Shown one piece after another: positions 52,656 to 62,337 of a stretch of DNA of 64,000 nt. The position numbers and the translations under genes are program-made. Below the pieces are notes generated by a model, which did not search any database, was not told where the DNA came from, and saw only the letters and a list, made by a program, of their open reading frames with translations. The DNA is from Marinibaculum pumilum (lineage in GTDB: Bacteria > Pseudomonadota > Alphaproteobacteria > Ferrovibrionales > Ferrovibrionaceae), in NCBI RefSeq assembly GCF_042646425.1, contig NZ_JBHRTR010000015.1, positions 1 through 64,000 of the forward strand, given 5' to 3'. The first letter of the stretch is position 1, and every line of letters starts with the position of its first letter.

Positions 52656-54935
52656 ATGCAGGCAGAGGCTGCTGCCGGAAACCGCGACGCGACGGACGAC
52701 GCCGCGCCGGGCGCAGATGAGCGCGCGATGCTGCGCGAGGCCCTGCGCGGCTTCCTGGCGCGGGCCTGGGTCCGGCCGGAAAATGCCGACAGGGTCGGCG
52801 ATCCCGCCGCAATTGCGGAAATCTGGCGCGGCCTGTGCGGCCAGGGCCTGGCTGGGTTGGGCCGCGACCGGGCCGAGGGCGGACTTGCGGAGATCCTGGT
52901 CGCGATGGAGGAACTGGGCCGCGCCGCCTGTCGTGCGCCGCTGCCTGCCGCGGTCGTCGCCAATCTCGCGGCCGCCGGGGGGCAGGAGAGCGGCGCGGCT
53001 TTCTCCGCCTTCCTGGACGCGATGCAGAGCGGGCGGGCTCTGCCGGCTCTGGCCTTCGGTCCGCAGGATCTGGATCGCGATCGCGGCCGGCTGGCGGTTG
53101 CGGAGGGTACCGCGACCGGCGAGCTGCGACATGTCGAGGCGGGCGAATGCGCGACGCATCTGCTGTTCGCGGACGGGCAGGGCGATGCGCTGCTGCTGGC
53201 GGATGCCGCCGCCCCGGGGGTCGAGCGGCTGCCGGCCCGCGCGATGGGGGTCGGCGGACAGGCGCATCTGCGGCTGCAGCAGGTGCCGGTGCAGCGTCTG
53301 GCGCTGCCGCCGGGCCGCCTGGCCGAACTGCAGGAGGTGCACCGGCTCTGCCTCGCCGCCCGCGCCCTGGGTGCCGTGGATGCCGGCTTCGGCATGGCGG
53401 TCGACTGGGCGAAGGAGCGCCGCCAGTTCGGCAGACCGATCGGCAGCTTCCAGGCGGTGCAGCACAAGCTGGCCGACAATCTGATGATCCTGGAGGCGGC
53501 GCGCCTGTCGCTGGCGAATGCCGCCGCCTGCCACGATCGCGGCGATGCGGCCTGGCGCAGCTTCGGCGCCGCTTCCTTCGCCTTTGCCGCCGACCGCCTG
53601 CGCAAGGCGGCGCTGGAGAACCACCATGCCATGGGCGCGGTCGGCTATGCCGAGGCCCATGCCCTGCCCAGCCTGACCAAGTTCGCCCATCTGGACCTGG
53701 TGGCCCATGGCGGCCTGCGCCGGGCGCGCGAGGAACTGGCGGCGCGCTACCTGGCGCCGGATGCCGCCGGGCTGCCGGAACACGATCTGGGCGCGGACGG
53801 CAATGCCTTCCGGCAGGAGGTGCGTGCCTGGCTGCAGGACCATTGGGTTGGCGCCCGCAAGGCGGCATTCGATGCGCGCCCGTTCCACGAGCGCGAATAC
53901 GATCCCGGTTTCGCTCGCGACCTGGGCCGCACCGGCTGGATCGCACTGGGCTGGCCGAAGGCGTTCGGCGGGCAGGCACGCAGCCCGCTGGAACAGCTGG
54001 CCTTCGTCGAGGAGATGGAGCGGGTGGAGGCACCGCGCACCGGGGCGGCGGTGCAGGCGGCGATGCTGATGGTCTCCGGCACGCCGGAACAGCAGGCCGA
54101 ACTGCTGCCGGCCATCGCCCGCGGCGAAGCGGTCTACGGCATGGGCTATAGCGAGCCGGAGGCGGGCTCCGACCTGGCCTCCCTGCGCACCCGGGCGGAA
54201 CGCGACGGCGATGATTGGGTGATCAACGGCCAGAAGATCTGGACCACCACCTATTGGGGCGACTTCATGCTGCTGGCGACCCGCACCGACCCCGATGCGG
54301 AGCCGCGCCATGCCGGCATCACCATGTTCCTGGTGCCGATGGACAGTCCCGGCATCACCGTCAAGCCGATGAAGACGATGTACGACGGCACCTTCGCCAA
54401 TATCTTCTACGACGATGTCCGGGTGCCGGACAGCGCCCGGGTGGGAGAGGTGAATGGCGGCTGGAGGGTGCTGACCGGCGCGCTGTCGTCGGAGCGCAGC
54501 ATCGTCAGCGCCGGCATCATCGCCAAGGTGGCGCATGACTTCGACATCTTCTGCGCCTGGCTGCGGGCGGAGGATGGGGCTGCGCTGGCCGGCGATCCCT
54601 GGGTCCGCGACCGGATCGGCGACCTGGCCGCGCAGATCGAGGCCTGCCGCCTGCTGAGCCTGCGCTGCGTCGAACTGACGGATGCCCAGGTCACGCCGCC
54701 GCATTATGCGGCCATGGTGAAGGTGCAGGCCGGCGAGCTGATGGAGCGTTTCGGCGAGACCGCGCTGGACATCGCCGGCCGCGCGGCCACCCTATCGGAG
54801 GATTGCCCCGGCGCCATGCTGCGGGGCCGCATCGAGCAGAAGCTGAGGCATTCCCTGATGTGGGTGATTTCCATCGGCACCAACGAGATCCAGCGCACCC
54901 TGATCGCCACCCGCGGCCTGGGGCTGCCGCGGTGA
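52656..54935 (+). CDS. Fused two-domain acyl-CoA dehydrogenase
   Basis: A 759-residue protein with two complete ACAD-fold halves. Residues about 20-370 are a diverged ACAD: KERRQFGRPIGSFQAVQHKLA, then AMGAVGYAEAHALP (about 324-337). Residues about 378-759 are a second: WLQDHWVGARKAAF, GMGYSEPEAGSDLASLRTRAERDGDDW in pieces, NGQKIWTTTYWGDF and ISIGTNEIQRTLIATRGLGLPR. Neither half has the YEGT glutamate. The halves correspond to the separate pair at 35.8-38.1 kb (B-like then A-like), so this is a heterodimer in one chain. ATG 52656 has GGGAGGAAGC. It overlaps the CoA-transferase gene by GTGA. Substrate unknown. Confidence 0.92.
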   Translation: MQAEAAAGNRDATDDAAPGADERAMLREALRGFLARAWVRPENADRVGDPAAIAEIWRGLCGQGLAGLGRDRAEGGLAEILVAMEELGRAACRAPLPAAVVANLAAAGGQESGAAFSAFLDAMQSGRALPALAFGPQDLDRDRGRLAVAEGTATGELRHVEAGECATHLLFADGQGDALLLADAAAPGVERLPARAMGVGGQAHLRLQQVPVQRLALPPGRLAELQEVHRLCLAARALGAVDAGFGMAVDWAKERRQFGRPIGSFQAVQHKLADNLMILEAARLSLANAAACHDRGDAAWRSFGAASFAFAADRLRKAALENHHAMGAVGYAEAHALPSLTKFAHLDLVAHGGLRRAREELAARYLAPDAAGLPEHDLGADGNAFRQEVRAWLQDHWVGARKAAFDARPFHEREYDPGFARDLGRTGWIALGWPKAFGGQARSPLEQLAFVEEMERVEAPRTGAAVQAAMLMVSGTPEQQAELLPAIARGEAVYGMGYSEPEAGSDLASLRTRAERDGDDWVINGQKIWTTTYWGDFMLLATRTDPDAEPRHAGITMFLVPMDSPGITVKPMKTMYDGTFANIFYDDVRVPDSARVGEVNGGWRVLTGALSSERSIVSAGIIAKVAHDFDIFCAWLRAEDGAALAGDPWVRDRIGDLAAQIEACRLLSLRCVELTDAQVTPPHYAAMVKVQAGELMERFGETALDIAGRAATLSEDCPGAMLRGRIEQKLRHSLMWVISIGTNEIQRTLIATRGLGLPR

Positions 54936-56131
54936 GCGCCGCGTCGCAGGCGGAGACCGAGAAGCCGCTGGCCGGCATCCGGGTGGCCGACTTCACCGCG
55001 ATGCTGGCCGGCCCGCACTGCACCCGCCTGCTGGCCGATTGCGGCGCGGAGGTGATCAAGGTGGAGGCGCCGAAGGGCGGCGACCATATCCGCCACACCG
55101 CGCCGCTGCGCGATGGCACCAGCGCCTATTTCGGCCATCTGAACTGCGGCAAGCGCAGCCTGGCGGTGGACCTGAAGGCGCCGCGCGGCCTGGCCGTGGC
55201 GCGCGACCTGATCGCCACCTGCGACGTGCTGGTGGAAAATACCCGCCCCGGCGTGATGAAGCGGCTGGGGCTGGACCATGCCAGCCTGGCGCCGGCGATG
55301 CCGGGCCTCGTCTACTGCTCGATCTCCGGCTTCGGCCAGGCCGGGCCGCGGGCGGAGGAACCCGCCTATGCCATGGCGATCCATGCGCTCAGCGGCTTCG
55401 ACATGACCAACCTGCACTACCAGGCCGACCAGGACCGGCCGGCGAACAGCGGCACCTTCGTCGCCGACTTCCTGGCCGGCGCCTATGCCTTCGGCGCGAT
55501 CCAGACCGCCTTGCTGGCCCGCAGCCGGACCGGGCGCGGACAGAATGTCGACCTGGCGCTGATGGACGCGATGCTGGGCATGCTGGCCTATGAATGCCAG
55601 GAGGCGCAGTTTCCGCAGGCGGTGAAGCGGCCGGTCTACGGCCCGCTGCGCACCCGCGACGGCTTCGTCATCGTCGCCATCGTCAGCCAGAAGAATTTCG
55701 AGCAACTGGCCGATGCGCTGGACCATCCGGAATGGAAGACCGACCCGCGCTTCCGCGACGTCGCCGGCCGGCGCGACAACTGGCATGCCTTCATGGCGGG
55801 CGTGGAAGCGTGGACCCTTGCCCATGCCGCGGCGGACTGCGAGACGCGTCTGATGGCGGCCGGCATTCCCTGCGCCCGCTACCAGAGCGTGGCGGAGGCG
55901 ATGCGCGACCCGCAGGTGGCGGCGCGCGGCCTGTTCGTCGAGGCGCGGGATGCCGGCGGCAGCTTCCTGGCGCCGCAGCCGCCGTTCCGATTTGCCGACG
56001 GCACTGTCGGGCTGTCGCCGCAGGTGCCCGCACTGGGCGCCGACGGCGGCCATGTGCTGCGGGAAATCCTCGGCTATGCCGAGGACGAGATCGCGGCGCT
56101 GCGCGACGCTGGCATCGTCGCCGGCCTCTGA
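54932..56131 (+). CDS. Class III CoA-transferase (CaiB/BaiF family)
   Basis: A 399-residue family III CoA-transferase. It has GIRVADFTAMLAGPHCTRLLADCGAEVIKVE in parts (about 13-43), VDLKAPRG, LVENTRPGVMKRLGLD (about 99-114), SISGFGQAGPRAEEPAY and RTGRGQNVDLALMDAMLG with the active-site Asp expected in the central region. It moves CoA from a donor thioester to a free acid. Start GTG 54932 overlaps the TGA of the fused ACAD. It supplies the CoA ester for the neighbouring dehydrogenases and hydratase; the imported acid may come via the TRAP system. Forty-four bases precede the hydratase. Confidence 0.93.
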   Translation: MSAASQAETEKPLAGIRVADFTAMLAGPHCTRLLADCGAEVIKVEAPKGGDHIRHTAPLRDGTSAYFGHLNCGKRSLAVDLKAPRGLAVARDLIATCDVLVENTRPGVMKRLGLDHASLAPAMPGLVYCSISGFGQAGPRAEEPAYAMAIHALSGFDMTNLHYQADQDRPANSGTFVADFLAGAYAFGAIQTALLARSRTGRGQNVDLALMDAMLGMLAYECQEAQFPQAVKRPVYGPLRTRDGFVIVAIVSQKNFEQLADALDHPEWKTDPRFRDVAGRRDNWHAFMAGVEAWTLAHAAADCETRLMAAGIPCARYQSVAEAMRDPQVAARGLFVEARDAGGSFLAPQPPFRFADGTVGLSPQVPALGADGGHVLREILGYAEDEIAALRDAGIVAGL

Positions 56132-56175
56132 CCGGCGCAAGACACGACATACCGTAGAGAAGGGAAGAGCAGGGG

Positions 56176-56982
56176 ATGGATTACTCGCACTACCAGTGCC
56201 TGGAGATCGTGGTCGAGAACAAGCTGGCCACCGTGACCTTCAACCGGCCGGAACAGGGCAACTCGATCAACCACCAGTTCCATATCGAGCTGATCCAGGT
56301 CTGGCAGGACATGATGGAGGATGGCGAGGTGAACGCCATCCTGCTGGCCGCCAAGGGCAAGTATTTCTGCGTCGGCGGCGACGTGAAGGGAATGGCGGAG
56401 CGGCCGATGGGCGATGTCCGCGGCGAGAACGACAAGATCCTCTGGCCCGGCCTGAGCCGCCACATGCTGAACGCCATGCTGGAATGCGAGAAGCCGATCG
56501 TCTGCGCGATCCACGGCGACTGCATCGGCCTGGGCGCGACGGTGGCCTTGTTCACCGACATCACGGTGGCGTCGGAGACCGCCCGCATCGCCGACCCGCA
56601 TGTGAAGATCGGCCTGGTCGCCGGCGATGGCGGCGCGGTGATCTGGCCGCTGCTGGTCGGCCCGAACCGGGCGAAGGAATACCTGATGCGCGGCAACCGC
56701 CTGAACGGGCGGGAGGCGGAGCGGATCGGCCTGGTCAACCATGCGGTGCCGGCCGACGAGGTGCCGAAGCTGGCACGGGAGATTGCGCAGGAACTGGCCG
56801 ACGGCCCGACCTGGGCGATCCGCGGCACCAAGTATTCGGTCAACAAGTGGCTGAAGGACCAGCTGAACACCATCCTGGACGCCTCCACCGCGATGGAGAT
56901 GGTGACCTTCCACACCGAGGACCATCGCGAGGCGGTGCGCGCTTTCGCCGAGAAGCGCAAGCCGAAGTTCGTGGGGTATTGA
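56176..56982 (+). CDS. Enoyl-CoA hydratase/isomerase family protein
   Basis: A 268-residue crotonase-fold protein. VTFNRPEQGNSIN (about 20-32) and FCVGGDVKGMAE with the oxyanion turn (about 69-80), then CAIHGDCIGLGATVAL (about 113-128) and DPHVKIGLVAGDGGA (about 143-157). Crotonase normally has two Glu: Glu144 and Glu164. Here the GLGA loop has no Glu (family E-G-G-x), and the second position reads IGLVAGDGG, so Asp (GDGG) may act. That favours hydratase or another crotonase reaction over isomerase. GGGAAGAGCAGGGG precedes ATG. Last gene of the operon, followed by repeat F. Confidence 0.9.
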   Translation: MDYSHYQCLEIVVENKLATVTFNRPEQGNSINHQFHIELIQVWQDMMEDGEVNAILLAAKGKYFCVGGDVKGMAERPMGDVRGENDKILWPGLSRHMLNAMLECEKPIVCAIHGDCIGLGATVALFTDITVASETARIADPHVKIGLVAGDGGAVIWPLLVGPNRAKEYLMRGNRLNGREAERIGLVNHAVPADEVPKLAREIAQELADGPTWAIRGTKYSVNKWLKDQLNTILDASTAMEMVTFHTEDHREAVRAFAEKRKPKFVGY

Positions 56983-57078
56983 CGGGAGGTCTGGCCCCCA
57001 CTCTGCCGTTGCCCTCGGCCACCGAGCCGAGGGCGGGGACGGGCGATTGCAGGGAGGTGCAGGGCGTGGCTCCCTGTC

Positions 57079-57174
57079 CGTCATCCTCGCCCTTGAGGCG
57101 AGGATCCATTCCGCAAGCGGTGAGGCGCCGCGGGCCCTGCGGAATGGATTTCATGGTCAAGCCATGAAATGACG
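57079..57174. repeat. Double-hairpin intergenic repeat, copy F
   Basis: Left hairpin ATCCTCGCC (57083-57091), loop CTTGA, GGCGAGGAT (57097-57105). Right hairpin ATTTCATGG (57148-57156), loop TCAAG, CCATGAAAT (57162-57170). Inner CCATTCCGC and GCGGAATGG match exactly. The left stem of this copy is the right stem of copy A, so the element is in the opposite orientation. It lies between the convergent ends of the hydratase and bpt genes. Confidence 0.85.
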
Positions 57175-57226
57175 ACCTTGGGGGTATCGCCCGGCTCGGA
57201 GGCCCGGTTGTGCTCGGAGGATCGGC

Positions 57227-58000
57227 CTATTCCGCAGCGTCTGGCAGGCCTGTCGGATCATCGCCTGCCGGGGCCTCGTCGCTCTCGAGGCGGTACCAGC
57301 CCTCGGCCCCTAGCGCCTCCAGCGGCGCGAAGCGGCGCTTGTAGGCCATCTTGCGGCTCTCGGCGATCCAGTAGCCCAGATAAACATGGGGCAGGCCCAG
57401 GCGCAGTGCCTCCATCACGTGCCACAGGATGACGAAGTTGCCGGGACTGGCCCGGTCGCTCGTCGGGTCGAAGAAGGAATAGACCAGGGAGAAACCGTCG
57501 GACATCCGGTCGACCAGGCAGACCGCATAGAGGCTGCCATCGGGCTCGCGGAACTCCGTCAGTTCGGTATCGACCGGCGTCTCCTCCACCATCGCGCGGT
57601 AGTCGGAGAAATCCATGTCCGCCATGCCCCCGTCGGAATGGCGGCCGACGATGTAGCGGCGGAACAGCAGGAAATGCTCGCGCGTCGCCTCCGGCACGCA
57701 GGACCGCGCGACGATGTCGCGATGGCGGTTCACGATGCGGCGCTGGCTGCGGCTCATCGCCAGGTCGCGGACCGGGATCCGCACCGGCACGCAGGCGGTG
57801 CAATTGTCGCAGGCGGGTCGATAGGCCAGGTCCTGACTGCGCCGGAAGCCGGCCAGCGACAGGGCCTCGTGCAGGGCGTTGGGATTGCTGCCGGTCAGCA
57901 GGGTGACCACCTTGCGTTCCAGCCGGCCCGCGATGTAGGGGCAGGGTGTCGGTGGCGTCGCGAAGAAGTGGCGGAGCGGAATTTGGGTCCGATGTTTCAT
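57227..58000 (-). CDS. bpt: Leucyl/arginyl-tRNA--protein transferase Bpt
   Basis: A 257-residue aminoacyl-tRNA-protein transferase of the Bpt family. This enzyme adds Leu to proteins with N-terminal Asp, Glu or oxidised Cys, so that ClpS/ClpAP degrade them. Landmarks are CDNCTACVPVRIPV (CxxC, about 64-77), SRSQRRI, YSFFDP and the C-terminal YLGYWI, MAYKRRFAPLE. Length is normal. Its partners clpS and clpA are at 0.6-3.3 kb in the same window, though far away. Function assigned from family motifs. Confidence 0.95.
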   Translation of the reverse strand: MKHRTQIPLRHFFATPPTPCPYIAGRLERKVVTLLTGSNPNALHEALSLAGFRRSQDLAYRPACDNCTACVPVRIPVRDLAMSRSQRRIVNRHRDIVARSCVPEATREHFLLFRRYIVGRHSDGGMADMDFSDYRAMVEETPVDTELTEFREPDGSLYAVCLVDRMSDGFSLVYSFFDPTSDRASPGNFVILWHVMEALRLGLPHVYLGYWIAESRKMAYKRRFAPLEALGAEGWYRLESDEAPAGDDPTGLPDAAE

Positions 58001-58288
58001 CTGTCCTGTCCCGATCCGCGCCTTCCCATCCGGTCCCCTGCGGCCGTCCGGCCGGCCGCCGGCTTCCCAAGTCCTGTCCCCGTCGCCGGGTTCCCGGCTG
58101 ATCGCGCTCCGGGTCCGGGAACTAGGACCGGGTCCGGGAACAATGGCCCTCGCGTCCGGCTGAGCGGCCGGAAAGCTTGCTGACGCATCCGTCTTGTGGG
58201 CCGCCTGACGCCAGACTGCCAGCCTGTGGCAGGAAGCTTAACGCATCTTTGCGTAACGGAGAAAGAGCGTCTTGCGCCCCTTCGCGCC

Positions 58289-58744
58289 TCAGGAGCAGGG
58301 GACCGGTGCGCTTCCCGGCCTGGCCTCTCCGACGGCAGCGGCCCAGGCCTTGCCGAGGGCCTCTCCCGCCACCAGGCAGGCCGGGGCGGGGGCGGTCGAC
58401 CGCCCGCTGCCATCGCCCAAACGACTGTCGCCGCCGCCGGTAATCGCTGCCTGCACCTCCGCCATGCATTCGGTGGCCTCATCGCTGCCCGGCCGGCAGG
58501 AGATGCTGATCCGGGCGTCGATGCCGGGAAGCTCGGGTGCGGCCGGCACCTGATAGCGGATCGGGCTGTCCCCGGTCCCCGGCCCGGCGCCGCTGTCGCG
58601 CAAGGTCACCTTGCCCAGGCCGATGCAGGTGCAGTCCTGGCCCTGCGCCTCCGCCCGCTGCATGGCAGGTGCCGCCAGCATCATCGCCAGCCAGAGAGCC
58701 GCGACCGCAGGCACCCGCCCGCGAAGAGATGGCAGACGCCGCAT
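58289..58744 (-). CDS. Hypothetical secreted protein downstream of motB
   Basis: A 151-residue protein with a signal peptide (hydrophobic VAALWLAMMLAAPAM, cleavage after AEA near residue 33). The mature part starts QGQDCTCIGLG and contains six cysteines in all (C38, C40, C83, C93, C123 and C150 approximately). No known domain. It is 2 bases beyond the motB stop, so it is co-transcribed with motAB and may be a periplasmic partner of the stator. Start ATG 58744 follows from the signal peptide. Confidence 0.65.
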   Translation of the reverse strand: MRRLPSLRGRVPAVAALWLAMMLAAPAMQRAEAQGQDCTCIGLGKVTLRDSGAGPGTGDSPIRYQVPAAPELPGIDARISISCRPGSDEATECMAEVQAAITGGGDSRLGDGSGRSTAPAPACLVAGEALGKAWAAAVGEARPGSAPVPCS

Positions 58745-58746
58745 GG

Positions 58747-59835
58747 TCAGCGGCCCGGCAGGCGGAACTGCGTCCCGCCGGTATCGGACTGGCCGCCATT
58801 GCCGGCGCCCCCATTGCCGCCGCCACCGTTCACCGCATCGCTGCCGCCGGGGCCCCCGCGCTGCAGCCGCGGCGGCAGCACGTCGCCTTTCGGTCGCGGC
58901 GGCGGTTCGGCCGATCCGGCGCTGCTGGCCGCGAGCAGGTCCTTGTCGCGCAGCAGGACCATGGAGATCCGGCGGTTGGAGGGGTTTTCGGGATCGTTGG
59001 CGATCAGCGGTTCCTTGTCGGCGCGGCCGCGCACCTCCTCGACCCGGTCGGCGGGGATGCCGTCCGCGATCAGGGCGCGGCGGGTGGCGTTGGCCCTGTC
59101 CGACGACAGCTCCCAATTGCCGTAGGTGCCGTTGCCGCCACGGAACGGCGTGGCATCGGTATGGCCGGAGATCGACAGGTCGTTGGGCAGGTCCCGTACC
59201 GCTTTCGCGACAAGGTCGATCAGCTCCTGCGCCTTGGGGGAGAGCGCGGCGCTGCCGGCGGCGAACATGCTTTCCTGCGCCTGGTCGACAAGCTGGATCC
59301 GCAGCCCTTCCGGCGTGTTGTCGATCAGCAGATGGCGCGACAGGTCGGCCAGGTCGGGATTGTCCTGGATCGCCTGGCGCAGCTGCTCCTCCGCCTGCTT
59401 GAAGGCCTGCTGCTCGCGTTCCTCCAGCTCCTTCTGGATCTGCTCCTCGGTCGCCTTGGCCCCGAGCATCTTGTCGTCCGGGGCATCCGGATCCTCGCCC
59501 TCCTTGCCGCCCTTTGTCGGCTCCGGCGGGCGGATCGACAAGACGACGGCGGGGCTGCCGGTGGAGGTGGAGATCCGGGCGCCTTCCGGCGCCAGGGTGG
59601 TGCCGCCCAGGACGCCGCCGGAGCCGGAGGTCGACTGGCTGGTGCTGGCCGGCGCGAAATAGTCGGCGATGCCCAGCCGCTGTTCGTCGGTGGTGACGTT
59701 CAGCAGCCAGAGCAGCAGGAAGAAGGCCATCATCGCCGTCACGAAGTCGGCATAGGCGACCTTCCAGGCGCCGCCATGATGGCCGCCATGGCCGGCAACC
59801 TTCTTCTTCTTGACGATGATCGGGTCGCCCTGCAT
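58747..59835 (-). CDS. motB: Flagellar motor stator protein MotB
   Basis: A 362-residue MotB. The cytoplasmic Lys-rich start (VKKKKVAGHGGHHGG) leads to the single membrane helix WKVAYADFVTAMMAFFLLLWLL (about 24-45, proton-carrying Asp30 in YAD). A plug/linker follows, with a Glu/Gln-rich coiled-coil stretch (KATEEQIQKELEEREQQAFKQ, in parts, about 127-150) and the OmpA-like peptidoglycan-binding domain (SISGHTDATPF, then SSDRANATRRAL and NRRISMVLL, about 205-300). The last ~50 residues are a Gly/Asn/Pro-rich tail. It follows motA by 47 bases. Confidence 0.95.
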   Translation of the reverse strand: MQGDPIIVKKKKVAGHGGHHGGAWKVAYADFVTAMMAFFLLLWLLNVTTDEQRLGIADYFAPASTSQSTSGSGGVLGGTTLAPEGARISTSTGSPAVVLSIRPPEPTKGGKEGEDPDAPDDKMLGAKATEEQIQKELEEREQQAFKQAEEQLRQAIQDNPDLADLSRHLLIDNTPEGLRIQLVDQAQESMFAAGSAALSPKAQELIDLVAKAVRDLPNDLSISGHTDATPFRGGNGTYGNWELSSDRANATRRALIADGIPADRVEEVRGRADKEPLIANDPENPSNRRISMVLLRDKDLLAASSAGSAEPPPRPKGDVLPPRLQRGGPGGSDAVNGGGGNGGAGNGGQSDTGGTQFRLPGR

Positions 59836-59882
59836 CCCAATCCCTCGAACGCGTGGTTACCAGGGGCCGTCGGCCCCGCCCG

Positions 59883-60743
59883 TCAGACCGGCTGCAACTC
59901 GCCGGTCGCCTCTTCGACTTCCTGGAAGGTCGGCCGCACATTGCTGTTCAGGGCCTTGCGCGCGAACTCCACAGACACTGCCGGTGCATAGCCCTGCAGA
60001 TGCGCAAGCAGTCCGGCCTTGATCGCGACGTAGTAGCGATGCTCGTCGTCGAATGTGGCCTGCATGGCGCTCGCAACCGGCCCGATGAAGCCGTAGGACA
60101 GCCAGACCCCGAGGAAGGTGCCGACCAGTGCGCCGCCGATCAGGTGGCCCAGCACTTCCGGCGGCTCGGTGATCGCGCCCATGGTCTTGATGATGCCGAG
60201 CACGGCGGCGACGATGCCCAGCGCCGGCATGCCGTCGGACATCGTCTGCATGGCGCCGGAAACCCGCGCATATTCGGCGTGGTGGGTCTCCAGTTCCTCG
60301 TCGATCAGGGTTTCCAGTTCGTGCGGGTTCTCCGTGCCCAGGGTGAGCATGCGCAGGTAGTCGCACAGGAAGACCACCGCATGATGGTCCTTCTGAAAGC
60401 CCGGGAACTGCTGGAAGAGGGCGCTTTCCTCCGGGTTTTCGATGTGGGTCTCCAGCGCCAGCATGCCCTTCGACTTGGCCAGCTTGAAGACGCTGAACAG
60501 CAGGCAGAGCAGTTCGACATAGTCGGCCTGCTTGTAGCGCGACCCCTTCATGGCCGCGCCGAAGCCCTTGCCGATCTTTTTCAGCACCGAACCGGGCTGC
60601 GCGATGATCATGGCACCGATGGCGGAGCCGACGATGATGACCACCTCGAACGGCTGCCATAGCACGCCGACCTTGCCGCCCATCGCGACATAGCCGCCGA
60701 TCGTGCAGCCGATCACCATGATCACGCCGATAATCAGTTTCAT
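59883..60743 (-). CDS. motA: Flagellar motor stator protein MotA
   Basis: A 286-residue MotA. Four membrane helices: two near the N-terminus (KLIIGVIMVIGCTIGGYVA, then VVIIVGSAIGAMIIAQP) and two late (ALGIVAAVLGIIKTMGA and LIGGALVGTFLGVWLSYGFIGPVA). A large cytoplasmic loop between them holds the torque-generating charged residues, and the conserved Pro residues of the last helices are present (PALGIV, PEVLGH). Slightly longer C-terminal tail (EEATGELQPV). First gene of the motA-motB-secreted protein unit. No other flagellar gene is in the window. Confidence 0.95.
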   Translation of the reverse strand: MKLIIGVIMVIGCTIGGYVAMGGKVGVLWQPFEVVIIVGSAIGAMIIAQPGSVLKKIGKGFGAAMKGSRYKQADYVELLCLLFSVFKLAKSKGMLALETHIENPEESALFQQFPGFQKDHHAVVFLCDYLRMLTLGTENPHELETLIDEELETHHAEYARVSGAMQTMSDGMPALGIVAAVLGIIKTMGAITEPPEVLGHLIGGALVGTFLGVWLSYGFIGPVASAMQATFDDEHRYYVAIKAGLLAHLQGYAPAVSVEFARKALNSNVRPTFQEVEEATGELQPV

Positions 60744-60979
60744 TGCTGCAGGACACCCACTGCTTCAGACCCCCGCAGGCCTGTTCCCAAACCCCAACCG
60801 ATACAGTCCCGCGGCAGGCGCGGCCGCTTCCGGCACTCGCTGCGCGCGGCCGGGATGGCGCGGGACCATGCCGGCGAATCCGGCCACGAGCCGGAGTTTA
60901 GCACACGATTCTCAAGAAGATGCTCTAACGATGTGCCGCAAGTCATTGGTCGGAATGGCGGAAATCCGATGCCGGGTGG

Positions 60980-62044
<1,065 letters not shown>

Positions 62045-62337
62045 GGCCTCCATCTCCCAAGGACAGACGTCAGGGCAGACGTCGGGGGCGGGCGTCGGGT
62101 AGCGGCGGCAAAGGTACCGGTCGCTGCGCCCCCCGACAATTCCCGCACGCGGGCGCCCCCCAGGGGCTTGTTCCCGGGAAGAGCCGCGGACGCCAGCCCC
62201 TGTCTTGTCGCGATACGGCGCGGCGGCCATAGTCGCGGCATCATCATGGGCCGGGTCTGGTCGACAAAAGGTTAACAGGCCGGTTCATTGTTTCCGACCC
62301 CGGCATAAGGATCGGGGCAGTTTGGGGAGAGGCGTCC
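62045..62337. other. Divergent intergenic region hemB / acyl-CoA dehydrogenase
   Basis: 293 bases between two divergent starts. No gene is seen. There is no copy of the GGTCAGACC box. Several short direct runs of CAGACGTC-like sequence occur near 62065-62090 (GACAGACGTCAGGGCAGACGTC), possibly chance. Confidence 0.4.

Noticed and set aside
58109..58141. Direct repeat CCGGGTCCGGGAAC (two copies, 19 bases apart) upstream of bpt
   Set aside because: It is short, GC-rich and without partner elements. Chance repetition is likely in this composition.
60880..60920. Sigma-28-like promoter before motA (TAAA-N12-GCCGGATT on the minus strand)
   Set aside because: The spacing is three bases short of TAAA-N15-GCCGATAA and the second element is poor, so I do not annotate it.
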